44,897 nt of DNA from the NCBI RefSeq assembly GCF_005768555.2, contig NZ_VCHX02000114.1, positions 13,364-58,260 on the forward strand, given 5' to 3'. Below the pieces are notes generated by a model, which was not told where the DNA came from, searched no databases, and saw only the letters and a program-made list of their open reading frames with translations. Positions 16,557 through 24,139 of the stretch are shown one piece after another. This DNA is from Streptomyces sporangiiformans (GTDB taxonomy: Bacteria; Actinomycetota; Actinomycetes; Streptomycetales; Streptomycetaceae). The translations under genes and the position numbers were made by a program. The stretch's first letter is position 1. Every line of letters starts with the position of its first letter.

Positions 16557-17492
16557 ATGTCCGCCCCGGAACTCATTCGTATCGTCTCCCGTGACTCGCC
16601 CATGGCCCTGGCCCAGGTGGAGCGCGTCCGCGCCGAGCTGGCCGTGCTCCATCCCGGGATCCGCACCACGGTCGTCCCGGTGAAGACCACCGGCGACAAG
16701 TGGATGGGGGACCTGTCCCTGGTCGAGGGCAAGGGCGCGTTCACCAAGGAGGTCGACGCCGCCCTGCTCGCGGGCGAGGCGGACCTCGCGGTGCACTGTG
16801 TCAAGGACGTCCCCGCCGACCGGCCGCTCCCGGCCGGCACGGTGTTCGCCGCGTTCCTCAAGCGGGACGACATCCGCGACGCCCTCATCCATCCCGGCGG
16901 CCTGCCCCTCGACCAGCTTCCGCCCGGCACCCGGATCGGCACTTCCTCGGTGCGGCGTGTCGCCCAGCTTGCCGCCGCGTACCCGCACCTCGAGTGCGTA
17001 CCGTTTCGCGGCAACGCCAACCGGCGTCTGGAGAAACTCGCCGCAGGCGAGGCGGACGCACTGCTGCTCGCGGTTTCCGGCCTCGAGCGCATCGGCCGCC
17101 AGGATGTGATCACCCAGGTCCTGGAGCCCGACATCATGATGCCGCCGATCGGCGCCGGCATCCTCGCCCTCCAGTGTCGCGAGGGCGACACCGACCTGAT
17201 CGACGTCATCAGCGACCTCGGCGATCCCAACACCTATCGGGAAGCCACCGCGGAGCGCATGTTCCTGCACGTTCTGCAGGGCCACTGCAACTCGCCCATC
17301 GCCGGATACGCGCAGACCGCGCCCGACGGCGAACTGTCCCTGCACGCCAGCGTGTTCACCGAGGACGGCAAAACCGTCCTCACCGCCCAGGAGCGGGCGG
17401 GCCGCCTGGACCCGTCGACCCTCGGCATGTCCGTCGCCGTCACCTTGCTCCGACACGGCGCCCGCGACCTGATCGACAACATCCCGCACTGA
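16557..17492 (+). CDS. hemC: porphobilinogen deaminase (hydroxymethylbilane synthase)
   Basis: A 311-aa cytoplasmic enzyme that polymerises four porphobilinogens into hydroxymethylbilane in tetrapyrrole synthesis. Conserved segments: [48 protein letters not shown] (catalytic Asp), [22 protein letters not shown] and the dipyrromethane-cofactor region [11 protein letters not shown] with its Cys. The ATG at 16557 gives the usual length; a frame extending 21 codons upstream runs through the hairpin. It stands alone, away from hemA, hemB or hemD, unlike the usual actinobacterial hem cluster, so it is probably a second copy. Its stop codon lies inside an 18-bp tandem duplication. Confidence 0.94.
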   Translation: MSAPELIRIVSRDSPMALAQVERVRAELAVLHPGIRTTVVPVKTTGDKWMGDLSLVEGKGAFTKEVDAALLAGEADLAVHCVKDVPADRPLPAGTVFAAFLKRDDIRDALIHPGGLPLDQLPPGTRIGTSSVRRVAQLAAAYPHLECVPFRGNANRRLEKLAAGEADALLLAVSGLERIGRQDVITQVLEPDIMMPPIGAGILALQCREGDTDLIDVISDLGDPNTYREATAERMFLHVLQGHCNSPIAGYAQTAPDGELSLHASVFTEDGKTVLTAQERAGRLDPSTLGMSVAVTLLRHGARDLIDNIPH

Positions 17493-17520
17493 CCGCGCGC
17501 TCCGCACTGACCGCGCGCTC
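17485..17520. repeat. perfect 18-bp tandem duplication across the hemC stop
   Basis: CGCACTGACCGCGCGCTC occurs twice without mismatch at 17485-17502 and 17503-17520. The hemC TGA (17490-17492) is inside the first copy. The second copy abuts the convergent terminator. This looks like a recent slippage duplication. Confidence 0.9.
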
Positions 17521-17562
17521 CCGCGCTCTCCCGCCCCGGCCGGCGGGCAGGGAGAGCGCGGG
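17520..17562. terminator. bidirectional terminator between hemC and the ferredoxin reductase
   Basis: CCCGCGCTCTCCC (17520-17532) and GGGAGAGCGCGGG (17550-17562) make a perfect 13-bp stem with a 17-base GC-rich loop. It sits between the ends of two convergent genes, ten bases from the reductase stop. There is no T-run, as is common for Streptomyces terminators. Confidence 0.85.
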
Positions 17563-17571
17563 TGGGGTCCG

Positions 17572-18936
17572 TCAGGCGCCGCTCGCCCTGAGCATGTCCT
17601 CACGCTCGACGATCTTCACGCGCTGGCGGCCCTGAGGTTCGCCCAGTGCCTTCTCGGCGGCGTCCAAGCGGTACCAGCCCTCCCACGTCGTGAAGCGGAC
17701 GTCCCGCTCGTTGAGGAAGGCGTCCACGGACTCCGGTGCGGGCGAAGCGGGCACGTGCAGGCGGCCGGCCGCGTGGTCGTCGAGCAGATGGGCGACCGTT
17801 TCGTTGGCGTCGCCCTTGGTGTGGCCGATCAGGCCGACGGGGCCGCGCCGGATCCAGCCCGTGACATACGTCGACTGCAGGTGTGCGCCGGTCTCTTCGA
17901 TCACCCGGCCGCCCTTGTCCGGCACCGTGCCCGACTCGACGTCCCAGGGCAGCTTGGGCAGCTTGTCGGACAGGTAGCCCACGGCCCGGTAGACGCCGGT
18001 GACGTCCCAGTCCTTGAACGTACCGGTGCCCTTGACGTTGCCGGTGCCGTCGAGAGCGGTGCGCTCGGTGCGCAGGCCGACGACCCTGCCGTCCTCGCCG
18101 AGGATTTCGGACGGCGACTCGAAGAAATGCAGGAACAGCTTGTGCGGCCGGTCGCCGACATCGCGGATCGCCCAGTTCTCCAGGGTCTTGGCGACCATGT
18201 CGGCCTGCTTGTTGCCGCGTCGGGTCGCGATCGAGCCGTCGTCGTAGTCGATGTCCTCGGGGTCGACGATGACTTCGATGGTGGGGGAGTGGTCCAGCTC
18301 CCGCAGTTCCATCGGGCTGAACTTCGCCTGCGCCGGTCCGCGTCGGCCGAAGACATGGATCTCGCGGGCGCGATTGGCCTTCAGGCCGTCGTGGACGTTC
18401 GGCGGAATCTCGGTCGGCAGCAGTTCGTCCGCCGTCTTGGCCAGGATGCGCGCCACGTCGAGCGCGACGTTGCCGACGCCGAGGACGGCGACCTTCTCCG
18501 CCGTCAGCGGCCAGGTCCGCGGGACGTCCGGGTGACCGTCGTACCAGGAGACGAAGTCCGCCGCCCCGTAGGAGCCGTCGAGGTGGATGCCGGGTATGTC
18601 GAGCGCCCGGTCGGCTGTCGCGCCCGTGGAGAAGATCACGGCGTCGTAGAAGGTCCGCAGGTCGTCCAGACCGATGTCGCGCGGGTAGTCGACGTTGCCG
18701 AAGAGGCGGATCTGCGGCTTGTCGAGCACTTGGTGCAGGGCCGTGATGATGCCCTTGATCCGAGGGTGGTCGGGCGCCACGCCGTAACGGATCAGGCCGA
18801 ACGGGGCGGGCATCCTCTCGAAGAGGTCGATGGACACGCCGGGGTCGGCGGCCACTTCGGACTTCAGCAGCGCGTCGGCGGCGTAGATCCCGGCGGGGCC
18901 GGCTCCGACTATGGCTACCCGCAGGGGGCGGGACAT
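17572..18936 (-). CDS. fprA: ferredoxin/adrenodoxin-type NADP+ reductase
   Basis: A 454-aa FAD enzyme that passes electrons between NADPH and ferredoxin, of the adrenodoxin-reductase/mycobacterial FprA type (about 456 aa). The FAD motif is VAIVGAGPAGIYAADALL near the N-terminus, followed by LFERMPAPFGLIRYGVAPDHP, a hallmark of this group. The NADP motif is VAVLGVGNVALDVARIL, and the C-terminus has TYVTGWIRRGPVGLIGHTKGDA. The ATG at 18936 with AAGGG upstream is preferred over a longer frame. An IdeR/DmdR1-like box lies 45 bases upstream, so iron probably represses it. It may serve heme or P450 systems; a P450 gene is nearby. Confidence 0.93.
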   Translation of the reverse strand: MSRPLRVAIVGAGPAGIYAADALLKSEVAADPGVSIDLFERMPAPFGLIRYGVAPDHPRIKGIITALHQVLDKPQIRLFGNVDYPRDIGLDDLRTFYDAVIFSTGATADRALDIPGIHLDGSYGAADFVSWYDGHPDVPRTWPLTAEKVAVLGVGNVALDVARILAKTADELLPTEIPPNVHDGLKANRAREIHVFGRRGPAQAKFSPMELRELDHSPTIEVIVDPEDIDYDDGSIATRRGNKQADMVAKTLENWAIRDVGDRPHKLFLHFFESPSEILGEDGRVVGLRTERTALDGTGNVKGTGTFKDWDVTGVYRAVGYLSDKLPKLPWDVESGTVPDKGGRVIEETGAHLQSTYVTGWIRRGPVGLIGHTKGDANETVAHLLDDHAAGRLHVPASPAPESVDAFLNERDVRFTTWEGWYRLDAAEKALGEPQGRQRVKIVEREDMLRASGA

Positions 18937-18981
18937 GATCAGGTTCCCTTCGAGTGGTGGCACGTGACTCGACGGCAACCC

Positions 18982-19000
18982 TAAACTAAGGCAAACCTAA
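18982..19000 (-). promoter_or_regulatory. iron box (IdeR/DmdR1-type operator)
   Basis: On the minus strand the 19 bases read TTAGGTTTGCCTTAGTTTA. They agree with the IdeR/DmdR consensus TWAGGTWAGSCTWACCTWA at about 16 of 19 positions, with one half (TTAGGTT) perfect. The box starts 45 bases upstream of the reductase ATG, where an iron-loaded repressor would cover the promoter. Confidence 0.75.
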
Positions 19001-19076
19001 CCTGACACGAGGGTCGGATGCATGAGCTCGGCGGGCCGGCGGCCCCGCCGGGCGGACCGTGGACCGCTGGACGAGT

Positions 19077-19514
19077 TCAGTCCGTTGTCACGATGTCGGC
19101 GAGACTCACAGCGGGGCATCCGAGCATCCGTGTCAGCACACGCCGCTGGCGCTCCGTCAGAGGCGCCAGGAAGACAGCCGCGTCAGCACCGGTCCGCTGA
19201 CAGAGCGCGGCTGCTTCACGAACCTTCCCATAGCTCAGCAGAGTGCTGGAGGAATACGGCAGGGCCATCTTCCTGGCCCCGCCGTCCGAGACACCTCGCC
19301 GTTGCACAATCCGGCCCACGACCTGTGCACCGTGCGCCGTCATCTCCCGCACCGCCGCATCCATCAGTGCGGCGAAGTCCTTCTGTTTGCCGGAGAAGTA
19401 GCCGACGACCACGACATCGGCTCCCTCGACCGCCGCGGCCGGAGTCTGGTGACGGGCCGGCGCCGGCGCGGGGTGACGGGCCGGACGCCGGTCGCGTCTT
19501 AGGTCCTGATGCAT
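19077..19514 (-). CDS. stand-alone HflX N-terminal-domain-like protein
   Basis: A 145-aa protein matching only the N-terminal domain of the ribosome-associated GTPase HflX: ADVVVVGYFSGKQKDFAALM, AQVVGRIVQRRGVSDGGARK, TLLSYGKVREAAALCQRTGA and FLAPLTERQRRVLTRMLGCPAVS. The glycine-rich helical linker and all G-domain motifs are absent, and the frame ends cleanly after the domain. It is therefore either a true small relative that binds ribosomes or nucleotide without GTPase activity, or a fragment. The first 30 residues are basic and low in complexity. It follows the ABM and P450 genes on the same strand, 42 bases downstream. Confidence 0.75.
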   Translation of the reverse strand: MHQDLRRDRRPARHPAPAPARHQTPAAAVEGADVVVVGYFSGKQKDFAALMDAAVREMTAHGAQVVGRIVQRRGVSDGGARKMALPYSSSTLLSYGKVREAAALCQRTGADAAVFLAPLTERQRRVLTRMLGCPAVSLADIVTTD

Positions 19515-19556
19515 GCCCCAAGGCTAAACGCACGCCACCGGGTGCGGCTCACGTGC

Positions 19557-19913
19557 CTACCCGGCCTCCCTGTCCATGACGTGGAAGATCGCTGTCCGTC
19601 GGTCGTCGTGCAGGCAGCCGTTCATCGGCTCGACCAGAGCTGTGTGATCGGGGTCGGTGCGCCACTGTTTGATGGATTCGAGGCTTTCCCACTCGCTGGT
19701 CAGCAGCCACCGACTGGGATCGTCGGCGTCGCGGCAAAGCTGCTCGCCGAGGTGTCCGGGGAATCGCGCGGCGCGTTCGCGCAAGCCGTCATAGTACTTT
19801 ACGAAATCTGCTTCCATTCCTTCTCGCACGCGCAGCATGCGAATTACTCGCACACGTGCCGGAACTGGGGAGGCGGCTGTAGACTTCTGACCGTCTGGTT
19901 CCATCTTGGTCAT
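19557..19913 (-). CDS. antibiotic-biosynthesis-monooxygenase (ABM) domain protein
   Basis: A 118-aa dimeric alpha/beta-barrel protein of the ABM superfamily. The core runs from ARVRVIRMLRVREGMEADF to LTSEWESLESIKQWRTDPDH. Family members include cofactor-free quinone-forming monooxygenases of aromatic polyketide pathways, heme-degrading enzymes and proteins of unknown role. The ATG is two bases after the P450 stop, so the two are co-translated. A second ATG three codons in is possible. Its place between a P450 and an HflX-like gene, and opposite a flavin hydroxylase, favours a role in oxidation of a small aromatic molecule. Confidence 0.8.
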   Translation of the reverse strand: MTKMEPDGQKSTAASPVPARVRVIRMLRVREGMEADFVKYYDGLRERAARFPGHLGEQLCRDADDPSRWLLTSEWESLESIKQWRTDPDHTALVEPMNGCLHDDRRTAIFHVMDREAG

Positions 19914-19915
19914 GG

Positions 19916-21175
19916 TCAGGACGGGTCAAGGGTGACGGGAAGTTCCGCCAGCCCCCGGAAGGCAGGGAACGGCACGGTCAGCCAGCGTGCGTCTTCCGGC
20001 GCCCCGGCCAGGGCCATGCGAGGGTACCGCCCGAAGAGCGCGGTGAGGGCGATCTGCATCTCCATACGTGCCAGCGGCGCGCCGATGCAGTAGTGAGGGC
20101 CCAAGCCGAATGCAAGGTGAGTTGCTTGGACGTTCGGGCGCGTGACGTCCATCCGGTCCGGATCGGCGAACGCCTCCGGGTCGCGGTGGGCCGCGGTGAT
20201 CGAAATCTGGACGAGCGCGCCCTTGGGGATGAGCGTGTCGCGGATCATGACGTCTTCTTTTGCGTAGCGGAATGTCGAGTTCTCCACGGAGGTCTCGAAC
20301 CGGAAGATCTCTTCGATGGCCGCGGCTGTGGCGTCCGCGTCTCGGAGTGCCAGTTTCTTCTGTTCCGGCTGAGCAAGCAGATGGTAGACGGCGTTGCCGA
20401 TTTGATACGCAGTCGACTTGTGACCTGCGAAAAGCAGCACCCAGGCTGTGGAGACCAGCTCGTGGTCAGTGAGCGCGCCATCCTCGTCCCTCGCTGTGAC
20501 GAGTGCGCTGAGCAGACCTCCGTCCGGCTCCTGCCGCTTTCGCGCGATCAGATCCACGAGATAGTCGCGAAGGTTGCCCTCCGCCACTTCCAGCGCTTTC
20601 CTCGCCTCTGGACCGAAACCGGTCCGAGCGACGGTATTGGACCATGCGTGGGCTTGCTTGCGTTCATTTTCCGGGACACCCAGAAGTTCGCAGATCACAA
20701 CGAGCGGCAGCGGGAAGCAGAACTCCGGCAGCAGGTCCACGGGCTCCGAAGTCGAGCATTGCTCCAGCAGATCCTCGGCGATCTTTTTGACGCGCGGACG
20801 CAGTGATTCCGTCCTTTTTGGGGTAAAGGTGTTGCCGACAATTCTCCTGAGCCTGGTGTGCTTCGGAGGGTCCGAGAAGAGCATGTTGTCGTCCAGAGCG
20901 ATCGACGAGTCACCGAAGATGCGCTGGTAGGCGTCGATGCCGCCGTACATGTCCTTGCTCAGACGGGGGTCGGCCAAGGCGGCACGAGCGTCGTCATACC
21001 GAGTGATGAGGTACGTCTCGACCCCATGGGGAGGCGACAGCGGGCATACGGGTGCCGTCTCCCTGAGTTTGGCGTAGACGGGATGCGGGTTGGCGCGAAA
21101 CTCCCGACTGCAGGATGAGGCCGCGGTCGCGGCCTCTTCGGATGAGAATTCCTCAGATGCGAAGGCTTGCGTCAT
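19916..21175 (-). CDS. cytochrome P450, bacterial class I
   Basis: A 419-aa soluble P450. The I-helix motif is LLFAGHKSTAYQ (AGxxT form), the ExxR motif is in AAIEEIFRFETS, and the heme-binding loop is FGLGPHYCIGAPLARMEM with Cys363. The ATG at 21175 gives the standard length; the frame is open for 158 more codons but that part does not look like protein and lies in the regulatory region. Electrons would come from ferredoxin and a reductase; a ferredoxin reductase gene is 1 kb away, but there is no ferredoxin gene here. Codon use has more A/T at third positions than in neighbouring genes. The substrate is unknown; the sequence recalls CYP105/107-type biosynthetic P450s. Confidence 0.93.
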   Translation of the reverse strand: MTQAFASEEFSSEEAATAASSCSREFRANPHPVYAKLRETAPVCPLSPPHGVETYLITRYDDARAALADPRLSKDMYGGIDAYQRIFGDSSIALDDNMLFSDPPKHTRLRRIVGNTFTPKRTESLRPRVKKIAEDLLEQCSTSEPVDLLPEFCFPLPLVVICELLGVPENERKQAHAWSNTVARTGFGPEARKALEVAEGNLRDYLVDLIARKRQEPDGGLLSALVTARDEDGALTDHELVSTAWVLLFAGHKSTAYQIGNAVYHLLAQPEQKKLALRDADATAAAIEEIFRFETSVENSTFRYAKEDVMIRDTLIPKGALVQISITAAHRDPEAFADPDRMDVTRPNVQATHLAFGLGPHYCIGAPLARMEMQIALTALFGRYPRMALAGAPEDARWLTVPFPAFRGLAELPVTLDPS

Positions 21176-21464
21176 GGCTGGTCCCGGGGGTCGAGCTGCC
21201 GACGGCAGCTGTGAGGCATGGTGTTCACCGGAGCACCCCTGACCACAGGGGTGAGTTCCATCGGTCAGTGGCACGGTTTCCCGTGCGGCACTGTGGAGCA
21301 AACGTCGCTGGGCCATATGGGTCGGGTCGCCGTATGAATTGTGCAAACGGCTCCACTGACCCAGTCGGCCCATCGCAGGGTGCTCCCCGATCGCGTGCTC
21401 AAGTACCCCTTGGTAAACACTGATTGACAGGCCGGTCCTCGACTCCCAGGACTGGGGACGCCGG
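21176..21464. promoter_or_regulatory. divergent control region with several inverted repeats
   Basis: This 289-base region separates the P450 and the flavin hydroxylase. It holds a perfect dyad CACCCCTG-ACCA-CAGGGGTG (21234-21253) and a hairpin GCACGG-TTTC-CCGTGC (21271-21286). The hairpin is extended by CAGTG (21266-21270) and CACTG (21289-21293). A distant inverted pair GGTCAGTGG (21263-21271) and CCACTGACC (21353-21361) spans it. Such density points to operators for a dedicated regulator, which is not encoded nearby, or to alternative leader-RNA folds of the P450 transcript. Confidence 0.6.
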
Positions 21465-23111
21465 ATGGGTAGGAAATCAGTGAGTGGACGCGCAGCGGAA
21501 TCTGTACCAGTTCTCATCGTAGGCGGATCCCTGGTAGGTCTTTCCACCTCCGTGTTCTTGGGGCGCCTTGGAATTGAGCACATGCTCGTCGAGCGGCATT
21601 CCGGGACATCGACGCACCCACGTGGCCGCGGGAACAACGTGCGCACCATGGAGATTTTCCGGAGTGCCGGACTGGAGCAGAATATCCGCGAGGCTGCCTC
21701 CGTTCTCTCCGGAAACGACGGCGTCCTTCAAGTGGACACCCTCGCCGGAGACGAGCGCCGCTGGATTATTCGTGACATCTCCGCAGGCATGAACATGTCT
21801 CGGATCAGCTCTTCAAACTGGTGCCTGTGCAGTCAGAACGATCTCGAGCCGGTATTGCTGAGCCGCGCCCGCCACCAGGGCGGAGATATCCGCTTCGGTG
21901 CGGAGATGCTTTCCTTCACGCAGAACCGAGACGGAGTCCAGGCTCAGGTCATGCACCGGGATACCGGTGAGACGTATACCGTTGATGCTGAATTTCTGGT
22001 GGCGGCCGACGGGCCCAGAAGCCCTGTCCGTAAACGTCTGGGAATCAGTCAGTCAGGACCCGGTGAACTCTTCCGCAATGTCAGCGTCACCTTCCGTAGT
22101 AAGATGCTCAAGGATTACGTCGGAGAAAAGAAATTTGTTGTCTGCTATGTCACCGACCCGCTCGGCGAAGGTGCTTTGCTGCCTGTGGACAACGAGGAAC
22201 GTTGGGTGATCCATGTTCCTTGGTTTCCGGACTCCGGAGAATCCCTGGATGACTTCAGTGACGACCGCTGCGCAGCGCATATCCGCGCGGCCGCCGGTGT
22301 TCCGGATATCGATGTGGAGATCACCGGAAAGGCGCCTTGGCGCGCTTCGAACCGTATTGCGGACAGCTACGGTCAGGGCCGTGTTTTTCTGGCAGGTGAT
22401 TCGGCGCATGAAATGCCGCCCACCGGAGCATTCGGTTCCAACACCGGAATTCAGGATGCTCACAATCTTGCCTGGAAGCTGGCCGCAGTGCTCCGCGGGT
22501 GGGCGGGCATGCCCTTGCTCGACACCTACCAGCAGGAACGACGGCCTGTCGCCGTCACGACCAGCACACGGGCGTGCCTGCAAGCAGTCGAGGAGCAGCA
22601 TCCGGGATACAGTCCCGCAGCGGGACGTAACAATGACCCGGCGGACCTCAACACCGTCGCGCTCTGCTACCGGTACGCGTCGAATGCTGTCGTGGGTGCC
22701 TCCGCGGAACGGCCGGTCGTCCCGGACACCTTCGAGCTCGGCGGCGAACCAGGCAGCCGTGCACCTCATATGTGGGTCATGAGAGAAGGCGTCAAGATCT
22801 CCACGCTGGATCTGTACGAGCGGCACTTCGTCGTCCTCGCCGGTCCCAGAGGACAGGTGTGGCGGAATGCGGCAGAGAAAGCCTCTGAGAATTTGGGTAT
22901 TCCCGTTGAGGCATATCTCGTAGGAAATGGTCGTGATCGCGACCTTGTTCCTGAGTCGGATGCCGACTGGGCCAAGTTGCACGGCGCAGCCGAAGACGGT
23001 GCCGTTCTCGTACGCCCCGACGGTTACGTCGCGTGGCGAGCGCATGCCGAAATGCCACATGCTGATCGCATGCTGACGAATGTGCTGCAGACAGTACTCT
23101 GCCGCGACTGA
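21465..23111 (+). CDS. FAD-dependent aromatic monooxygenase (PgaE/RdmE/TcmG-like)
   Basis: A 548-aa class A flavin hydroxylase. The FAD site is VLIVGGSLVGLSTSVFLG (about 16-33) with ERHSG after it. The middle motif is FLVAADGPRSPVRKRLGI, and the GD motif is RVFLAGDSAHEMPPTGAFG (about 305-323). The C-terminal third is the thioredoxin-like domain of polyketide hydroxylases, ending GAVLVRPDGYVAWRAH. It should hydroxylate an activated aromatic ring with NAD(P)H and O2. ATG 21465 is used; GTG 21480 with AGGA upstream is an alternative start. Codons are conspicuously less GC-rich than in the rest of the window. It lies 15 bases before the amidohydrolase gene, so they form an operon. Confidence 0.9.
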   Translation: MGRKSVSGRAAESVPVLIVGGSLVGLSTSVFLGRLGIEHMLVERHSGTSTHPRGRGNNVRTMEIFRSAGLEQNIREAASVLSGNDGVLQVDTLAGDERRWIIRDISAGMNMSRISSSNWCLCSQNDLEPVLLSRARHQGGDIRFGAEMLSFTQNRDGVQAQVMHRDTGETYTVDAEFLVAADGPRSPVRKRLGISQSGPGELFRNVSVTFRSKMLKDYVGEKKFVVCYVTDPLGEGALLPVDNEERWVIHVPWFPDSGESLDDFSDDRCAAHIRAAAGVPDIDVEITGKAPWRASNRIADSYGQGRVFLAGDSAHEMPPTGAFGSNTGIQDAHNLAWKLAAVLRGWAGMPLLDTYQQERRPVAVTTSTRACLQAVEEQHPGYSPAAGRNNDPADLNTVALCYRYASNAVVGASAERPVVPDTFELGGEPGSRAPHMWVMREGVKISTLDLYERHFVVLAGPRGQVWRNAAEKASENLGIPVEAYLVGNGRDRDLVPESDADWAKLHGAAEDGAVLVRPDGYVAWRAHAEMPHADRMLTNVLQTVLCRD

Positions 23112-23126
23112 GAAGGGGATAGAGCA

Positions 23127-24110
23127 ATGACATCAGCAGCCGACGACAGCACGGCGGCGGGCCGAGTAGACGTCCACCACCACTTCACCGCGCCGGAATG
23201 GCTGGACTGGGCGGAGGAACAAGGCGTCGTCAAGCGCGACAAGCTGCCCTGGTGGACACGCTGGGACCTCAACGCCGCCCTGGACGTCATGGACAAGGCG
23301 GGCATCAGCACGGCCGTCATGACGGTGGCGATGCTCGGCCGGCTCCGAGAGCGCCCGGAGCGCCAGGAAAGCGCGCGTGTCGCCCTGCGGGCAGCGGCTG
23401 ACGTGGTCGAAAAGCATCCCGCACGCTTCAGGTTCTTCACGCCGGTGTTCCTCGATGACCTGGAACTCTCCACGTGGAGCCTCAAGTACGGCCTCGATGA
23501 GCTCGGCGCCGTCGGGGTGAGCACGAGGACGAGCATGGGCGGTGTCTACCTCGGCGACGACACGCATGACCGCCTGCTGAAGGAACTGAACGACCGGTCC
23601 GCGGTCATCAGCACGCACCCCATGGAAGTGCCGACAGGAAACGACCCCGGTATGGGACTTCCAGGGATGCCGCCCTTCGTATGCGACTTCCTCGTGGACA
23701 CCACACGCGCCGCCATCAACCTGATCAAGAATGGAACGCTGGACCGCTATCCGAATCTCACCTTCATCCTTCCGCACGGAGGGGGATTCCTTCCTTACAT
23801 CGCCGCCCGGCTCGAACTCTTCGGCGGTCATCTCACTCCCGAGATCGAGCCGGGCCGCGTCCGCGATTACCTGCACCGGTTCTACTTCGATACAGCGGGC
23901 CCCATGTCTCCCTCGGCCACGCCCACCCTGTTGGCCACCGTGGATCCCAGTCGCATCCTTTTCGGCACGGACTGGCCGCCCACTCCGGGACACGTCATCG
24001 CCGACATCACGACGTCTGCTCTGGACAACGATCCGGTCATCTCCGATCAGCAACTCCAGGGGATCAACCGAGAGAACGCCATGCGATTGATGCCTGAACT
24101 CGCCCGCTGA
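23127..24110 (+). CDS. amidohydrolase-2 family metalloenzyme (ACMSD/resorcylate-decarboxylase-like)
   Basis: A 327-aa TIM-barrel protein of the amidohydrolase-related decarboxylase/hydrolase group. Metal ligands are visible as DVHHHF (His17 and His19), a His in STHPMEVP, a His in LPHGGGFLPY, and the Asp in LFGTDWPPTPG near residue 280. Relatives include 2-amino-3-carboxymuconate-6-semialdehyde decarboxylase, gamma-resorcylate decarboxylase and ring-opening hydrolases. AGAAGGGG precedes the ATG. Coupled to the flavin hydroxylase, it probably decarboxylates or hydrolyses the hydroxylated aromatic product. Its base composition returns to the high GC of the genome, unlike the hydroxylase. Confidence 0.88.
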   Translation: MTSAADDSTAAGRVDVHHHFTAPEWLDWAEEQGVVKRDKLPWWTRWDLNAALDVMDKAGISTAVMTVAMLGRLRERPERQESARVALRAAADVVEKHPARFRFFTPVFLDDLELSTWSLKYGLDELGAVGVSTRTSMGGVYLGDDTHDRLLKELNDRSAVISTHPMEVPTGNDPGMGLPGMPPFVCDFLVDTTRAAINLIKNGTLDRYPNLTFILPHGGGFLPYIAARLELFGGHLTPEIEPGRVRDYLHRFYFDTAGPMSPSATPTLLATVDPSRILFGTDWPPTPGHVIADITTSALDNDPVISDQQLQGINRENAMRLMPELAR

Positions 24111-24139
24111 TACTCGCGGGAGAGTGCCGTCGCCCGGGG

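Noticed and set aside
21176..21649. N-terminal extension of the P450 by 158 codons
   Set aside because: Crosses the inverted-repeat control region and the divergent hydroxylase start; the 419-aa form is the normal P450 length.
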